The notes under the pieces were generated by a model. The model had not been told where the DNA came from and did no database searches. It saw only the letters and a program-made list of their open reading frames with translations. 64,000 nt of DNA from Roseomonas sp. AR75 (lineage in GTDB: Bacteria > Pseudomonadota > Alphaproteobacteria > Acetobacterales > Acetobacteraceae): contig NZ_STGB01000004.1 of NCBI RefSeq assembly GCF_005222815.1, forward strand, positions 868,001 through 932,000, given 5' to 3'. Of this stretch, positions 24,317-35,498 are shown piece by piece. The position numbers and the translations under genes are program-made. Each line of letters begins with the position of its first letter. The first letter of the stretch is position 1.

Positions 24317-25858
24317 ATGCCCGACTTCCTCCGCCGCGGCGCCGCGCGCCACATGCTGATCTCCGACGGGATCCGCGCCTCAGCCGGACGCACGCCCGAC
24401 AAGGTGGCGATCCGCGAGAGCGGGCGCGAGCTGACCTATGCGCGGCTGGCGGCGCGCATCGCGCGCGTCGCCAACCTGGTGCATGCGGGGCTCGGGCTGC
24501 GGCATGGCGAACGCGCGGCGGTGTTCAGCGCGAATTGCCTGGAATACATGGAGATCGTCTGCGGCATGGCGGAAGCAGGCGTGGCTGCCGCAACCATCGG
24601 GCCGGCCGCCTCCGGCCCGGAAATCCGCTTCATCTGCGAAGACAGCGGCGCGCGGGTGATGTTCGTCTCCGCCGCGCTGGAGCAGGCCGCGCGCGCCGCG
24701 GCGCCGCCGACGGTCACGCGCTTCGTGGTGATCGGCAAGGACTACGAGGACCTTCTGGCGCAGGCGGCGGAGACGCCCTGCCCGGTGGAGGTGACCGAGC
24801 ACGACATCTTCTCCGTGCCCTATACCTCCGGCGCGACGGGGCGGCCGAAGGGCGTGCAGCTTGCGCATCGCGGCCGGGTGCTCTCGGCCTTCGCGATGGC
24901 GGCGGAACATCGCTGCTACACCAACACCGACAGCGCCGTGGCGACGACGCCGATGTTCCACGGCGCCGGCTTCCTGATGGCGCTGACGCCGATCTGGTTC
25001 GGTGGCCAGGTGGAGATCCTGCCGCGCTTCGACATCGAGTCGCTGATGGCCACCATCGCGCGCAACGGCGCGACCAGCGCCTACATCGTGCCGGCGCATT
25101 TCGCCGCGCTGTTCGCCTTGCCGGAGGCGAAGCGCGCGCAATGGGACATGCGATCGATGAAGGCCGCGATCTCCGGCACGGCGCCGCTGCCGCAATCGGT
25201 GAAGGAGCGGATCGTCGGCTATTTCGGCGCGGGCAAGCTGTTCGAGCGCTACGGCACGACGGAGACCTCCATCGCCACCTCCCTCGCGCCGCGCGACCAG
25301 CTTCGCAAGATCGCCTGTGTCGGCCTGCCCTATCCGGCGACGCAGGTGCGAGTCTGCGATGCGGAGGGCAAGGAGGTTGCGCGCGGCGAAGTGGGCGAAC
25401 TGTGGGTTTCCTCGCCCTTCCTGTTCTCCGGCTATCTGAACCTGCCGGAGGCGACGGCCGCCGGCACGCGCGGCGACTGGTTCGTGACCGGCGACCTCGC
25501 CCGGCAGGATGAGGAAGGCTACGTCTACCTGGTCGATCGCAAGAACGACATGATCATCTCCGGCGGCGAGAACATCTATCCGCGCGAGGTGGAGGAAGTG
25601 ATCCTGGCGCATCCCGCGGTGGCCGAATGCGGGGTGGCGGGCGCACCGCATCCTTATTGGGGCGAGGCTGTCACCGCCTTCGTGGTACTGCGCCCCGGCA
25701 TGAGCGCGACGTCGGAGGAACTGACGGGGCGCTGCCGGGATGCGCTGTCGCGCTACAAGGTGCCGAAGGAGATCCGCTTCGTGCCGTCCCTGCCGCGCAA
25801 CAGCATGGGCAAGGTGCTGCGTCGGGAGCTGAAGGCGCAGCTTGCCGCCCAGGGCTGA
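24317..25858 (+). CDS. AMP-dependent acyl-CoA synthetase/ligase
   Basis: 513 residues of the ANL superfamily. ATP loop YTSGATGRPKGVQLAHRG near residue 170, A5 motif YGTTETS, A7 GDWFVTGDLARQDEEGYVYL, hinge DRKNDMIISGGENIYPREVE, and the A10 catalytic Lys in NSMGKVLRREL are all intact, so it should activate a carboxylate to its CoA thioester through an acyl-AMP. Start ATG at 24317; the reading frame extends upstream over the promoter region and is not used. It heads a run with the isochorismatase-type and dihydropyrimidinase-like genes. Substrate unknown. Confidence 0.9.
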   Translation: MPDFLRRGAARHMLISDGIRASAGRTPDKVAIRESGRELTYARLAARIARVANLVHAGLGLRHGERAAVFSANCLEYMEIVCGMAEAGVAAATIGPAASGPEIRFICEDSGARVMFVSAALEQAARAAAPPTVTRFVVIGKDYEDLLAQAAETPCPVEVTEHDIFSVPYTSGATGRPKGVQLAHRGRVLSAFAMAAEHRCYTNTDSAVATTPMFHGAGFLMALTPIWFGGQVEILPRFDIESLMATIARNGATSAYIVPAHFAALFALPEAKRAQWDMRSMKAAISGTAPLPQSVKERIVGYFGAGKLFERYGTTETSIATSLAPRDQLRKIACVGLPYPATQVRVCDAEGKEVARGEVGELWVSSPFLFSGYLNLPEATAAGTRGDWFVTGDLARQDEEGYVYLVDRKNDMIISGGENIYPREVEEVILAHPAVAECGVAGAPHPYWGEAVTAFVVLRPGMSATSEELTGRCRDALSRYKVPKEIRFVPSLPRNSMGKVLRRELKAQLAAQG

Positions 25859-25872
25859 CGCTGGGATACATC

Positions 25873-25902
25873 TTGTGTGCGAAGCGGCGCGGCTGCTAGC
25901 TT
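25873..25902 (+). promoter_or_regulatory. Candidate internal promoter before the isochorismatase-type gene
   Basis: TTGTGT (25873-25878) and TAGCTT (25897-25902) with 18-bp spacing, about 28 nt before the start codon at 25930. The same TAG-type -10 appears in the promoter of the 23-kb operon. A GGCTGC/GCAGCC inverted repeat overlaps it and could end the ligase transcript or bind a regulator. Confidence 0.35.
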
Positions 25903-25929
25903 TCCGCTGGCAGCCCGCGGAGCCTGTGC

Positions 25930-26616
25930 ATGAAGCCCTGGGACGGAATCATCCCCGAGGACGAGCAGCGCGCCTACAACGCCGCTGGCTTCGGCCGTGC
26001 CTCCGGCCTCGGGCGGCGTCCCGCGCTGCTGATCATCGATGTCCAGTACCGCACGGTCGGCACACGCCCGATGCCCTTCTGGGAGGCGATCAAGGAATTC
26101 CCGACCTCCTGCGGCGAATGGGGCTGGCAGGCCGTGGCGCGGATCGAGAAGCTGCTGACGCTGTTCCGCGCGCGGGGCTGGCCGGTGCTGTATCCGCATG
26201 TGTCGCCGAAGGAGAGCTTCGACCAGGGCCGCCTGGCGGAGAAGGTGCCGGCGCTGATGACGGTAGCGCGCAACGGCTATGACTTCGTCGAGGAGGTGAA
26301 GCCGCGTGGGCCGGACATCCTGCTGCCGAAGAAGCACCCCAGCGCGTTCTTCGGAACACCGCTGGCCAGCTACCTGATCGACCTCGGCGCCGACACGCTG
26401 GTGGTCACGGGCTGCACCACCAGCGGCTGCGTGCGCGGCTCCGTCGTGGACGGCTTCGCCTACAACTTCAAGGTCGTCGTGCCGCATGACGCGGTGTACG
26501 ACCGCAGCCGCGTCTCCCATGCCGTGAACCTGTTCGACATGGCGTCGAAGTATGCGGATGTGATGACCACCGAGGAATGCATCGCTGCGCTGCAGACGGC
26601 GCGCGCGGCGGCGTGA
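25930..26616 (+). CDS. Isochorismatase-family cysteine hydrolase (N-carbamoylsarcosine-amidase-like)
   Basis: 228 residues. The catalytic triad of cysteine hydrolases is visible: Asp in ALLIIDVQY (about residue 37), Lys in LPKKHPSAFFGT (about 137) and Cys in VVTGCTTSGCVRGSVVD (the Cys of SGC, about 163). The NMATERIAL-like regions VLYPHV and VVPHDAVYDRS support a carbamoylsarcosine-amidase-like subgroup, which hydrolyses N-carbamoyl or amide bonds. Placed between an acyl-CoA ligase and a dihydropyrimidinase-like cyclic amidase, it may take the ring-opened carbamoyl product. ATG with GGAG upstream. Confidence 0.85.
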   Translation: MKPWDGIIPEDEQRAYNAAGFGRASGLGRRPALLIIDVQYRTVGTRPMPFWEAIKEFPTSCGEWGWQAVARIEKLLTLFRARGWPVLYPHVSPKESFDQGRLAEKVPALMTVARNGYDFVEEVKPRGPDILLPKKHPSAFFGTPLASYLIDLGADTLVVTGCTTSGCVRGSVVDGFAYNFKVVVPHDAVYDRSRVSHAVNLFDMASKYADVMTTEECIAALQTARAAA

Positions 26617-26621
26617 CGCGC

Positions 26622-28028
26622 ATGGCCTTCGACCTGCTGCTCCGCGGCGGGCAGGTGGTGCTGCCCGGTAGCGATGCGCCGAATGCTTGCGACATCGCCG
26701 TTTCCGCCGGTCGGATCGCGGCGCTGCTCGCCCCTGGCGCGCAGGCCGAAGCGACGGAAACCGTGGCGCTCCGCGGGCTTGTGGTGCTGCCCGGCGCGAT
26801 CGACGCGCATCTGCACCTCGGCCACGGGAAGGACATCTCCCGCCCGCGCGCGACGCAGGACGCCGAACAGGAAAGCGGCGCGGCGGCGGCCGGCGGCATC
26901 ACCTGCTTCATTCCCTATCTGATGGCGACCGAGCCCTTCGCGGAGATCCTGGACGGCGTCATCGGAGTGACCGAAGCCGGGTCGCGCATCGATTTTAGCT
27001 ACCACCCCATCGTGTCCACCGAGGCGCAGCTTGCCGAAGTGCCGATGCTGGCGCGGGAGAAGGGCGCACCGAGCTTCAAGATCTTCATGAATAACCGCGG
27101 CGGCGAGGGGAAGCGGCTCGGCCTGCCGGACATCGATGACGGCTTCCTGCTGCGGCTGTGCGAAGCCGCGGCGGCGCATGGTGGCATGGTCTGCCCGCAT
27201 CCCGAGACGATCGAACTCGCCTGGGTGCTGCGCGAGCGTGTGATGCGGGCCGATCCGGATGGGAAGGGTGGGCTCGCCGCGTGGAATGCCACGCGGCCGC
27301 CCTTCGTGGAGGCAGATGCGGTGCAGCGCGCCTGCTACGTGGCGCATGTCGCGGGCGCGCCGCTCTACGTCGTGCATTGCTCATCGGACGAGGCGCTGCA
27401 GGCCGCGCTGCGGCACCGCGCCGCCGGCGCCCGCGTGTTCATCGAGACCTGCCCGCATTACCTGACGCATGACACCGGCTGGGGCGGCGGCGTCACCGGC
27501 AAGATCAACCCGCCGCTGCGTGAACCCGCGGACCGGGAAGCGTTGTGGCGCGGCTTGTTGGATGGCAGCGTGGACACGGTCGCGACGGACCATGTGCATC
27601 GCGACGCCGCCTCGAAGGAGGGCGGCATCTGGAACGCCTCGCCCGGCTGCCCAGGCATGGAGACCATGCTGCCGGTGCTGCTGAGCGAGGGACATGCAAA
27701 GCGCGGGCTGAGCCTGGCACGCATCGCCGCGCTGACTGCCACCAATCCGGCGCGGATCATGGGCCTTTGCCATGCGAAGGGCCGGATCGCGCCCGGGCTG
27801 GATGCGGATTTCGCGATCGTGGATCCGCAGGCGCGCTGGACCATGACGCGGGAGGGCGTGATCTCCTCGGCAGGCTATTCGATCTACGAAGGCTGGGAAC
27901 TCACCGGGCGTGTGTTGCACACGCTGGTGCGCGGGCGCTTCGCATTGCGCGAGGGCGCGCTGCAGGACGATGCCGTCGGCACCGGACGCTATGTACCGCG
28001 CAGGCTGGACCATGGCGCGCGCGCCTAA
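26622..28028 (+). CDS. Dihydropyrimidinase/hydantoinase-like cyclic amidohydrolase
   Basis: 468 residues with a complete binuclear amidohydrolase site: HxH in IDAHLHLGHG, the carbamylated Lys in PSFKIFMNNRG, His in VCPHPETIE, His in YVVHCSSDEA, and Asp in TVATDHVHRD. The C-terminal beta-sandwich return (GRIAPGLDADFAIVDP) matches dihydropyrimidinase/allantoinase/dihydroorotase relatives. It should open a cyclic amide or ureide. The ATG at 26622 is 5 nt after the isochorismatase stop; a GTG at 26613 overlapping that stop is an alternative. Its 3' end overlaps the GntR gene by 17 nt. Confidence 0.87.
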   Translation: MAFDLLLRGGQVVLPGSDAPNACDIAVSAGRIAALLAPGAQAEATETVALRGLVVLPGAIDAHLHLGHGKDISRPRATQDAEQESGAAAAGGITCFIPYLMATEPFAEILDGVIGVTEAGSRIDFSYHPIVSTEAQLAEVPMLAREKGAPSFKIFMNNRGGEGKRLGLPDIDDGFLLRLCEAAAAHGGMVCPHPETIELAWVLRERVMRADPDGKGGLAAWNATRPPFVEADAVQRACYVAHVAGAPLYVVHCSSDEALQAALRHRAAGARVFIETCPHYLTHDTGWGGGVTGKINPPLREPADREALWRGLLDGSVDTVATDHVHRDAASKEGGIWNASPGCPGMETMLPVLLSEGHAKRGLSLARIAALTATNPARIMGLCHAKGRIAPGLDADFAIVDPQARWTMTREGVISSAGYSIYEGWELTGRVLHTLVRGRFALREGALQDDAVGTGRYVPRRLDHGARA

Positions 28029-28695
28029 GGTCGCCGGCAATCTGCGGGAGCAGGCGTTGGCGACGATCCGGCAGCGCATCCTGGACCTGCAGTATCCGCC
28101 CGGCAGCCTGCTGTCGGAGAACCAGCTGGCCGAGGAATTGGGCATCAGCCGCACGCCGATCCGCGAAGCGCTGCGGGAACTCGCGGCGGGTGGGCTGCTG
28201 CGCATACTCCCGCAGCGCGGCATCGTCGTGGCCGAGCCTTCGGTGCAGGACATCGTGGAGGTCTATCAGCTGCGCGAGCAGCTCGAATGCTTCGCGGCGC
28301 GCCAGGCGGCGGAGCGGCTGACGCCCGCCGACGCCCAGGCCTTCGTCGACGACCACGCCGAGGCGGTCGCGCATCTGCGGGCCGGGCGGCGCCGCCAGGC
28401 CTATGACGCTTCCATCCGGCTGCACGGGCGCATCATCGCGCTCGCGCGCAACGGACGGCTGACCCAGTTCATGAACCAGCTTGCCGACCAGGTGCACCGC
28501 TTCGGCCTGATGACATTGCGCCACGGCCGCGCCGAGCAGGCGCTGCAGGAGCATGGCGCCATCATCGAGGCGATCCTCGCCCGCGACGGTGCGCGGGCCG
28601 AGGCGCTGATGCGCGAGCATCTGCGGGCCGACCGTGACATGGCGCTGCGCATCACCCTGCCCACGGGCTTCACCGCGGCCGAGACGGCGGCCTGA
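28012..28695 (+). CDS. GntR-family transcriptional regulator (FCD type)
   Basis: 227 residues: winged helix (LATIRQRILDLQYPPGSLLS, ELGISRTPIREALRELAAGG, PQRGIVVAEPS) and helical FCD domain (IRLHGRIIALARNG, LQEHGAIIEAILARD, REHL near the end). It overlaps the cyclic amidase gene by 17 nt and ends the cluster, so it probably controls it in response to the substrate or product. Confidence 0.88.
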   Translation: MARAPKVAGNLREQALATIRQRILDLQYPPGSLLSENQLAEELGISRTPIREALRELAAGGLLRILPQRGIVVAEPSVQDIVEVYQLREQLECFAARQAAERLTPADAQAFVDDHAEAVAHLRAGRRRQAYDASIRLHGRIIALARNGRLTQFMNQLADQVHRFGLMTLRHGRAEQALQEHGAIIEAILARDGARAEALMREHLRADRDMALRITLPTGFTAAETAA

Positions 28696-28698
28696 GCG

Positions 28699-28718
28699 GC
28701 CGCCGGCCCGAAGGCGGC
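28699..28718. terminator. Short hairpin between convergent genes
   Basis: GCCGCC / GGCGGC stem with an 8-nt loop, between the stop of the GntR gene and the stop of the alpha/beta hydrolase gene, followed on the plus strand by CGCTATTTCT. A modest terminator candidate. Confidence 0.4.
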
Positions 28719-28719
28719 G

Positions 28720-29607
28720 CTATTTCTCCTTCGCCGCAATGATGCCGCCAGCCAGGCTGGCGGGGATGCGGTTGCGCCAGGCGCCGCCATCCACCTGCGT
28801 CACGAAGTCCAGAACCGCGCGGTTGAAGGCGTCCGGGTCTTCCAGATTCATCGTATGCCCGCATTTCGGCATGACCAGCAGCGCACTGCTTGGGATCGTG
28901 CGCTTAAGGTAGATGCTGGCCTCCAGCGTCGGATCGTCCTCGTCCCCGGCGATGATGAAGGTGGGCACGGTCATCCGTGCGAAGCCGTCCTTCAGATCGA
29001 ACAGGTTCGGGCGGCGGCGCTGCACGCCATTCATCGTCAGCGCGGAGCCTTCCGTGCTGTGCTCGCAGAGCTGCTGCACGAATTCGGCGTAGCCGCGCGG
29101 ATCCTTCTCCTCGAAGACCAGGCGCGTCGGGCCGCGGCCATAGGTCTTGCCGAACACGGCCATCGTCTCCGACCGGATGCGGGCGATGGCGGCGTCGGTC
29201 TCGGCATGGAACTGGGCGGTCTTGCCGGGCGCGGCGCCGTAGCCGACGCCGGCAGCGACGAGGCTGCGGCAAAGGTCGGGGTGGCGCAGGCCCATATGCA
29301 GCGTCGCGAAGCCGCCCATCGACAGCCCGACCACATGGGTCTTGCCGAGGTTCAGGCCCCTGATCACCGCGGCGATGTCGTCGGTGGCGCGATCCTGGCT
29401 GTATTTCTCGGGGTCCGAAGGCACGTCGGATGGCGGGTAGCCGCGGGCGGCGAAGGCGATGCAGCGATAACGCCGGGCGAAGAAGCGCAGCTGCATCTCC
29501 CAGCTGCGGTGGTCGCCGGCATATTCGTGCACGAACACCATCGGGATGCCGGTGCCGGCTTCCTCGTAGTGGAGGTTCACCCCGTCATCGGTGCGGACCG
29601 TCGGCAT
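28720..29607 (-). CDS. Alpha/beta hydrolase, 3-oxoadipate-enol-lactonase-like
   Basis: 295 residues with an intact catalytic set: HEYAGDHRSWE oxyanion strand, nucleophile elbow VVGLSMGGFATL (Ser about residue 97), acid in IIAGDEDDPTLE and His in MPKCGHTMNLEDP. The AFAARGYPPSD strand-4 turn is typical of esterase/enol-lactonase relatives. GGGGAAG precedes the ATG at 29607. It is convergent with the GntR gene and divergent from the suf operon. In contrast to the tandem hydrolase at 13.8-15.5 kb, this one keeps the catalytic Ser. Confidence 0.87.
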   Translation of the reverse strand: MPTVRTDDGVNLHYEEAGTGIPMVFVHEYAGDHRSWEMQLRFFARRYRCIAFAARGYPPSDVPSDPEKYSQDRATDDIAAVIRGLNLGKTHVVGLSMGGFATLHMGLRHPDLCRSLVAAGVGYGAAPGKTAQFHAETDAAIARIRSETMAVFGKTYGRGPTRLVFEEKDPRGYAEFVQQLCEHSTEGSALTMNGVQRRRPNLFDLKDGFARMTVPTFIIAGDEDDPTLEASIYLKRTIPSSALLVMPKCGHTMNLEDPDAFNRAVLDFVTQVDGGAWRNRIPASLAGGIIAAKEK

Positions 29608-29691
29608 GTTCTTCCCCGTCCTGTGGCCGCCGGCACCATGGCGGGGCCGTGACGAGGCGGCAAGAAGGCCCGCGGACAATCCGGGCGGTCC

Positions 29692-29742
29692 TTGACGTTC
29701 CGGAAGCCAGGACGCATCTAGCAATCCGGACCAATCAGGTCC
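29692..29742 (+). promoter_or_regulatory. suf operon promoter with palindromic operator candidate
   Basis: TTGACG (29692-29697) and CATCTA (29715-29720) are 17 bp apart. Just downstream, over the expected transcription start, is a perfect inverted repeat GGACC-AATCA-GGTCC (29728-29742). The Rrf2-type regulator is the first gene transcribed, so this is a natural autoregulatory site. It does not clearly match the E. coli IscR type 1 or type 2 consensus. Confidence 0.55.
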
Positions 29743-29767
29743 GCTTTAACAAGCCGGGAGGGTCCGC

Positions 29768-30208
29768 GTGCTGCGGGTCTCGAAGCTGACGGATTACGCG
29801 GTGGTGGTGCTGAGCCGGCTGGAGGCGGAGGGCGGTGTGCAGACCGCCCCGGGTCTTTCGGCGGGAACCGGCATTGCGGAGCCGACCGTTGCCAAAGTGC
29901 TGAAGATGCTGTCGCAGGCCGGATTGGTAGAGGGCCAGCGCGGTCCGCGCGGTGGTTATCGCCTGCTGCGGCCACTGGCCGAACTGCCGCTCTCCGAAGT
30001 GATCGTGGCCGTTGACGGGCCGATCGCGCTGACCGCCTGCGTCGATGGCGGCTTCGGCCTGTGCGAGGCCGAGAGGATCTGCCCGGTGCGCGGCCGCTGG
30101 GATCCGGTGAACGCCGCGATCCGCGATGCGCTGTCCGGGATCAAGGTCGCCGAGATCGCCGCCCCGAAGCCGTTCTTCGAGCCGTTGCCCGCAGCGGCCG
30201 CCGAATAG
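29768..30208 (+). CDS. Rrf2-family Fe-S regulator of the SUF operon
   Basis: 146 residues. The N-terminal winged helix begins VSKLTDYAVVVLSRLEAEGG and includes EPTVAKVLKMLSQAGLVEGQ and RGPRGGYRLLRP, the Rrf2 signature. Three cysteines, C91, C99 and C105 (C-x7-C-x5-C), sit where IscR binds its [2Fe-2S] cluster (C92/C98/C104), so the protein is likely a cluster sensor repressing or activating suf. GTG start with GGGAGG upstream. It lies 14 nt before sufB, the usual position for the alphaproteobacterial SUF regulator (IscR/SufR-like). Confidence 0.88.
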   Translation: MLRVSKLTDYAVVVLSRLEAEGGVQTAPGLSAGTGIAEPTVAKVLKMLSQAGLVEGQRGPRGGYRLLRPLAELPLSEVIVAVDGPIALTACVDGGFGLCEAERICPVRGRWDPVNAAIRDALSGIKVAEIAAPKPFFEPLPAAAAE

Positions 30209-30222
30209 GAAACGGAACACCA

Positions 30223-31722
<1,500 letters not shown>

Positions 31723-31751
31723 CGGACAGGCGCGAGGACGACGGAAGAACA

Positions 31752-32494
<743 letters not shown>

Positions 32495-32498
<4 letters not shown>

Positions 32499-33790
32499 CG
32501 GCGGTGTCGGGCACGGGCGCGGCCGCTTTCCTCGCTCGCTACGAAGGGCTTCGTACGCGCCTGCCCGGCGCGCGCGTGGCATGGGTGGAGGCGTTGCGGG
32601 ACAAGGCCGCTGACGCCTTCCGCGCGAAAGGGTTCCCGACGCGCCGGACGGAGGCGTGGAAATACACGGATCTTGCCGCGGTCGCCGGCGCTGCCTTCGG
32701 GGAGCCGCTGACCAGCGTGGACGATTCGCCGGCGTTGCCGCCAGCGACACATCCGCGCGCGGTGTTCGTGGACGGCCGCTTCCGTCCCGACCTCTCGACG
32801 CTGGACGGCGTGGCCGCGCAGGTTGAGAGCCTGGGCGCGGCGCTGCCAAGGCTGGAAGGGCGCATCGGCGCGCTCGCGCGGCCGGAGAACGAGCCGCTCG
32901 CCGCGCTGAACACCATGCTGTTCGAGGACGGGCTGGTGGTGGAGGTCGCCGCAGGCGCCGCGGCCGGCACGCTGGAGATCCTGTCGCTCGCCGCCGAGAG
33001 CGAGCGCGCCCCAGCCTTCCATCCGCGCCACCTGGTGCGGCTCGGCGCCGGCGCGACGCTGACCATCATCGAGACCGCGACCGGCCCCGCCGCGGCGCGC
33101 TACCTGCACAACCCGGTCTTCGAGATCGAGGTGGCGGAGGGCGCCCGCCTGGCGCATGGGCGGCTGCAGCAGGAAGGCCACGAAGGCATCTTTCTGTCCA
33201 CCGTCTATGCGCATGTCGCGGCGGGCGGAGTGTATGACAACTTCACGCTGAACGCCGGCGCGAAGCTGGCACGCAACGAGATCCATGTCGCGCTCACCGG
33301 CCCGAAGGCGGAAGCGCACATGAACGGCGTGCAGATGGCCGGCGACGGCCAGCACGTGGACACGACCACGTCGCTCGATCACGCCGCGCCGGATTGCAGC
33401 AGCCGCCAGACCTACAAGACCGTGCTGGCCGGCCGTTCGCGCGGCGTGTTCCAGGGCAAGATCCATGTCCACCAGGTCGCGCAGAAGACCGACGGCTACC
33501 AGATGAACCAGGCGCTGCTGCTGAGCCCGGATGCGGAGATCGACAGCAAGCCGCAGCTCGAGATCTACGCCGACGACGTGAAGTGCAGCCACGGCGCGAC
33601 GGTGGGCGAGCTGGATGCAGACCATCTGTTCTTCCTGCGCAGCCGCGGCATCCCCGAGGCGCAGGCGAAGGCGATGCTGGTGGAGGCGTTCCTGACGGAA
33701 GCCGTGGAGGCCGTGGCGGACGAGCCGATCCGCACGGCGCTGGAACAGGGCGTCGCCGGCTGGTGGCAGCGCCAGGGCGTGGCTGCGTGA
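32495..33790 (+). CDS. sufD: Fe-S cluster assembly protein SufD
   Basis: 431 residues. Conserved SufD elements are PTRRTEAWKYTDLAA near the N-terminus, the beta-helix core, HMNGVQMAGDGQHVDTTTSL, FQGKIHVHQVAQKTDGYQMN and DDVKCSHGATVGELD with the His near the SufB interface. It partners SufB in the scaffold. The start overlaps sufC (ATGA), and the stop overlaps sufS (TGATG). Confidence 0.95.
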
Positions 33791-35028
33791 TGGACGGGCA
33801 CCTTCCCGCGCTCGATCTGCGCCGGATCCGGCACGACTTCCCGATCCTGTCGGAGACGGTGCGCGGCAAGCCCTTCACCTTCCTCGACAGCGGCGCCTCG
33901 GCGCAGAAGCCTCGGCAGGTGATCGGCGCGATGGTGCGGATGATGGAAACGGCCTACGCCAACGTCCATCGCGGCGCCTATCACATGAGCGAGGTGGCGA
34001 CGGAAGCCTATGAGGCCGCGCGCGGCGCGGTGGCGCGCTTCCTCAACGCCGACGACGTGCGTGAGATCGTCTTCACCAAGTCCAGCACGGAGGCGATCAA
34101 CCTCGTTGCACACAGCTACGGCCGCGGTGTGCTGAAGCCGGGCCAGGCGGTGGTGATCAGCGAGATGGAGCACCACGCCAATATCGTGCCCTGGCAGATG
34201 GCGCGCGATGCTCATGGCATAGAGCTGCGCGTCTGCCGCATCACCGATGCGGGCGAACTCGACATGCAGGACCTTGCGGCAAAGCTGGCCGACGGGAAGG
34301 TCGGGCTGGTCGCGGTGACGCACATGTCGAACGTGCTCGGCACCGTCACGCCGGCCGAGCGCATCGCCCGCATGGCGCATGAGGCGGGCGCGAAAGTGCT
34401 GTTCGACGGCAGCCAGGCCGCGGTGCATCGGCGCGTGGACGTGCAGGCGCTGGACGCGGATTTCTACGTCTTCACCGGACACAAGCTGTACGGCCCGACG
34501 GGCATCGGCGTGCTCTACGCCAAGGCCGCATTGCTCGAAGCCATGCCGCCCTTCCTCGGCGGTGGCGACATGATTTCCGAAGTGACCTTCGAGCGCTCCG
34601 TCTGGGCGCCGATCCCGGCGAAATTCGAGGCCGGCACGCCGCCGATCGTGGAGGCCATCGGCCTGCACGCCGCGATCGACTACGTGCAGTCCATCGGCAT
34701 GGCGGCGATCGAGGCGCATGAGCGCGCGCTGGTGGACCGCGCGATGGCGAAGCTGCCGCATGTGGAGGGGCTGACGCTGCTCGGCCGCGCGCAGGATCGC
34801 GGCGGCGTCTTCGCCTTCGCGCTCGACACCGCGCATGCGCATGACATCGCGACGCTTCTCGATCGCGCCGGCATCGCAGTGCGCTCCGGCCGCCACTGCG
34901 CCGAGCCGCTGCATGAGCGCTTCGGCGTGGAGAGCACCTGCCGCGCGTCCTTCGGGCTGTACACGACGCCGGAGGAGGTGGACCTGCTGGCGGAAGCCTT
35001 GCGCCAGGCGCGGGAGTTCTTTCAGTGA
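33790..35028 (+). CDS. sufS: Cysteine desulfurase SufS (class II)
   Basis: 412 residues. PLP-enzyme features are EMEHHANIVPWQ, the Asp/Gln pair in VLFDGSQAAVH, the Schiff-base Lys in FYVFTGHKLYGPTGIG, and the catalytic Cys in RSGRHCAEPLHERF, followed by the class II end TCRASFGLYTTPEEVD. It removes sulfur from cysteine as a persulfide. The context predicts transfer to the adjacent SufU, since no sufE is present. It overlaps both sufD and sufU. Confidence 0.95.
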   Translation: MDGHLPALDLRRIRHDFPILSETVRGKPFTFLDSGASAQKPRQVIGAMVRMMETAYANVHRGAYHMSEVATEAYEAARGAVARFLNADDVREIVFTKSSTEAINLVAHSYGRGVLKPGQAVVISEMEHHANIVPWQMARDAHGIELRVCRITDAGELDMQDLAAKLADGKVGLVAVTHMSNVLGTVTPAERIARMAHEAGAKVLFDGSQAAVHRRVDVQALDADFYVFTGHKLYGPTGIGVLYAKAALLEAMPPFLGGGDMISEVTFERSVWAPIPAKFEAGTPPIVEAIGLHAAIDYVQSIGMAAIEAHERALVDRAMAKLPHVEGLTLLGRAQDRGGVFAFALDTAHAHDIATLLDRAGIAVRSGRHCAEPLHERFGVESTCRASFGLYTTPEEVDLLAEALRQAREFFQ

Positions 35029-35498
35029 CCGACCTCTTCGGCGATCTGCGCGACCTGTACCAGGAAGTAATCCTGGATCACGGCCGCAAGCCGCGGAACT
35101 TCAGGCGGCTGGGCGACGCGACCCTGACGGCGCGTGGCGACAACCCGATGTGCGGCGACCGGATGGAGTTGTTCCTCAAGACGGCCCCGGACGGTCACAT
35201 CGAAGATGCGGCCTTCCAGGGTCGCGGCTGCGCCATCTCGATGGCCTCGGCCTCACTGATGACGGAGACCGTGAAAGGCAAGACGCCGGCGCAGGCGAAG
35301 CAGATGGGCGAAGCCTTCCGCGAGCTTGCAATGACGGGCACCTGCCCGCATTGCGGCGCCGACATCGCCGATGACGTGGAGCGGCTGACGCCGCTCTCCG
35401 GCGTGCATGAATTTCCGAGCCGGGTGAAATGCGCCACGCTCGCATGGCACACGCTGAATGCCGCATTGGACGGCGCGAAGGAGGCAAGCAGTGAGTGA
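35025..35498 (+). CDS. sufU: SufU-type sulfur-transfer / scaffold protein with extra CxxC
   Basis: 157 residues. Zinc/sulfur-relay ligands are all seen: C43 and D45 in NPMCGDRME, C69 in GRGCAISMASASLM, C136 in SRVKCATLAW. This C-D-C-C set is that of SufU, which accepts persulfide sulfur from SufS by zinc-ligand swapping. An additional pair, C107 and C110 (TGTCPHCGAD), lies in the region between the second and last ligands, giving a second potential metal or redox site. GTG start overlapping sufS (GTGA). SufU in place of SufE is better known from Gram-positive SUF systems, but it also occurs in alphaproteobacteria. Confidence 0.9.
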   Translation: MTDLFGDLRDLYQEVILDHGRKPRNFRRLGDATLTARGDNPMCGDRMELFLKTAPDGHIEDAAFQGRGCAISMASASLMTETVKGKTPAQAKQMGEAFRELAMTGTCPHCGADIADDVERLTPLSGVHEFPSRVKCATLAWHTLNAALDGAKEASSE

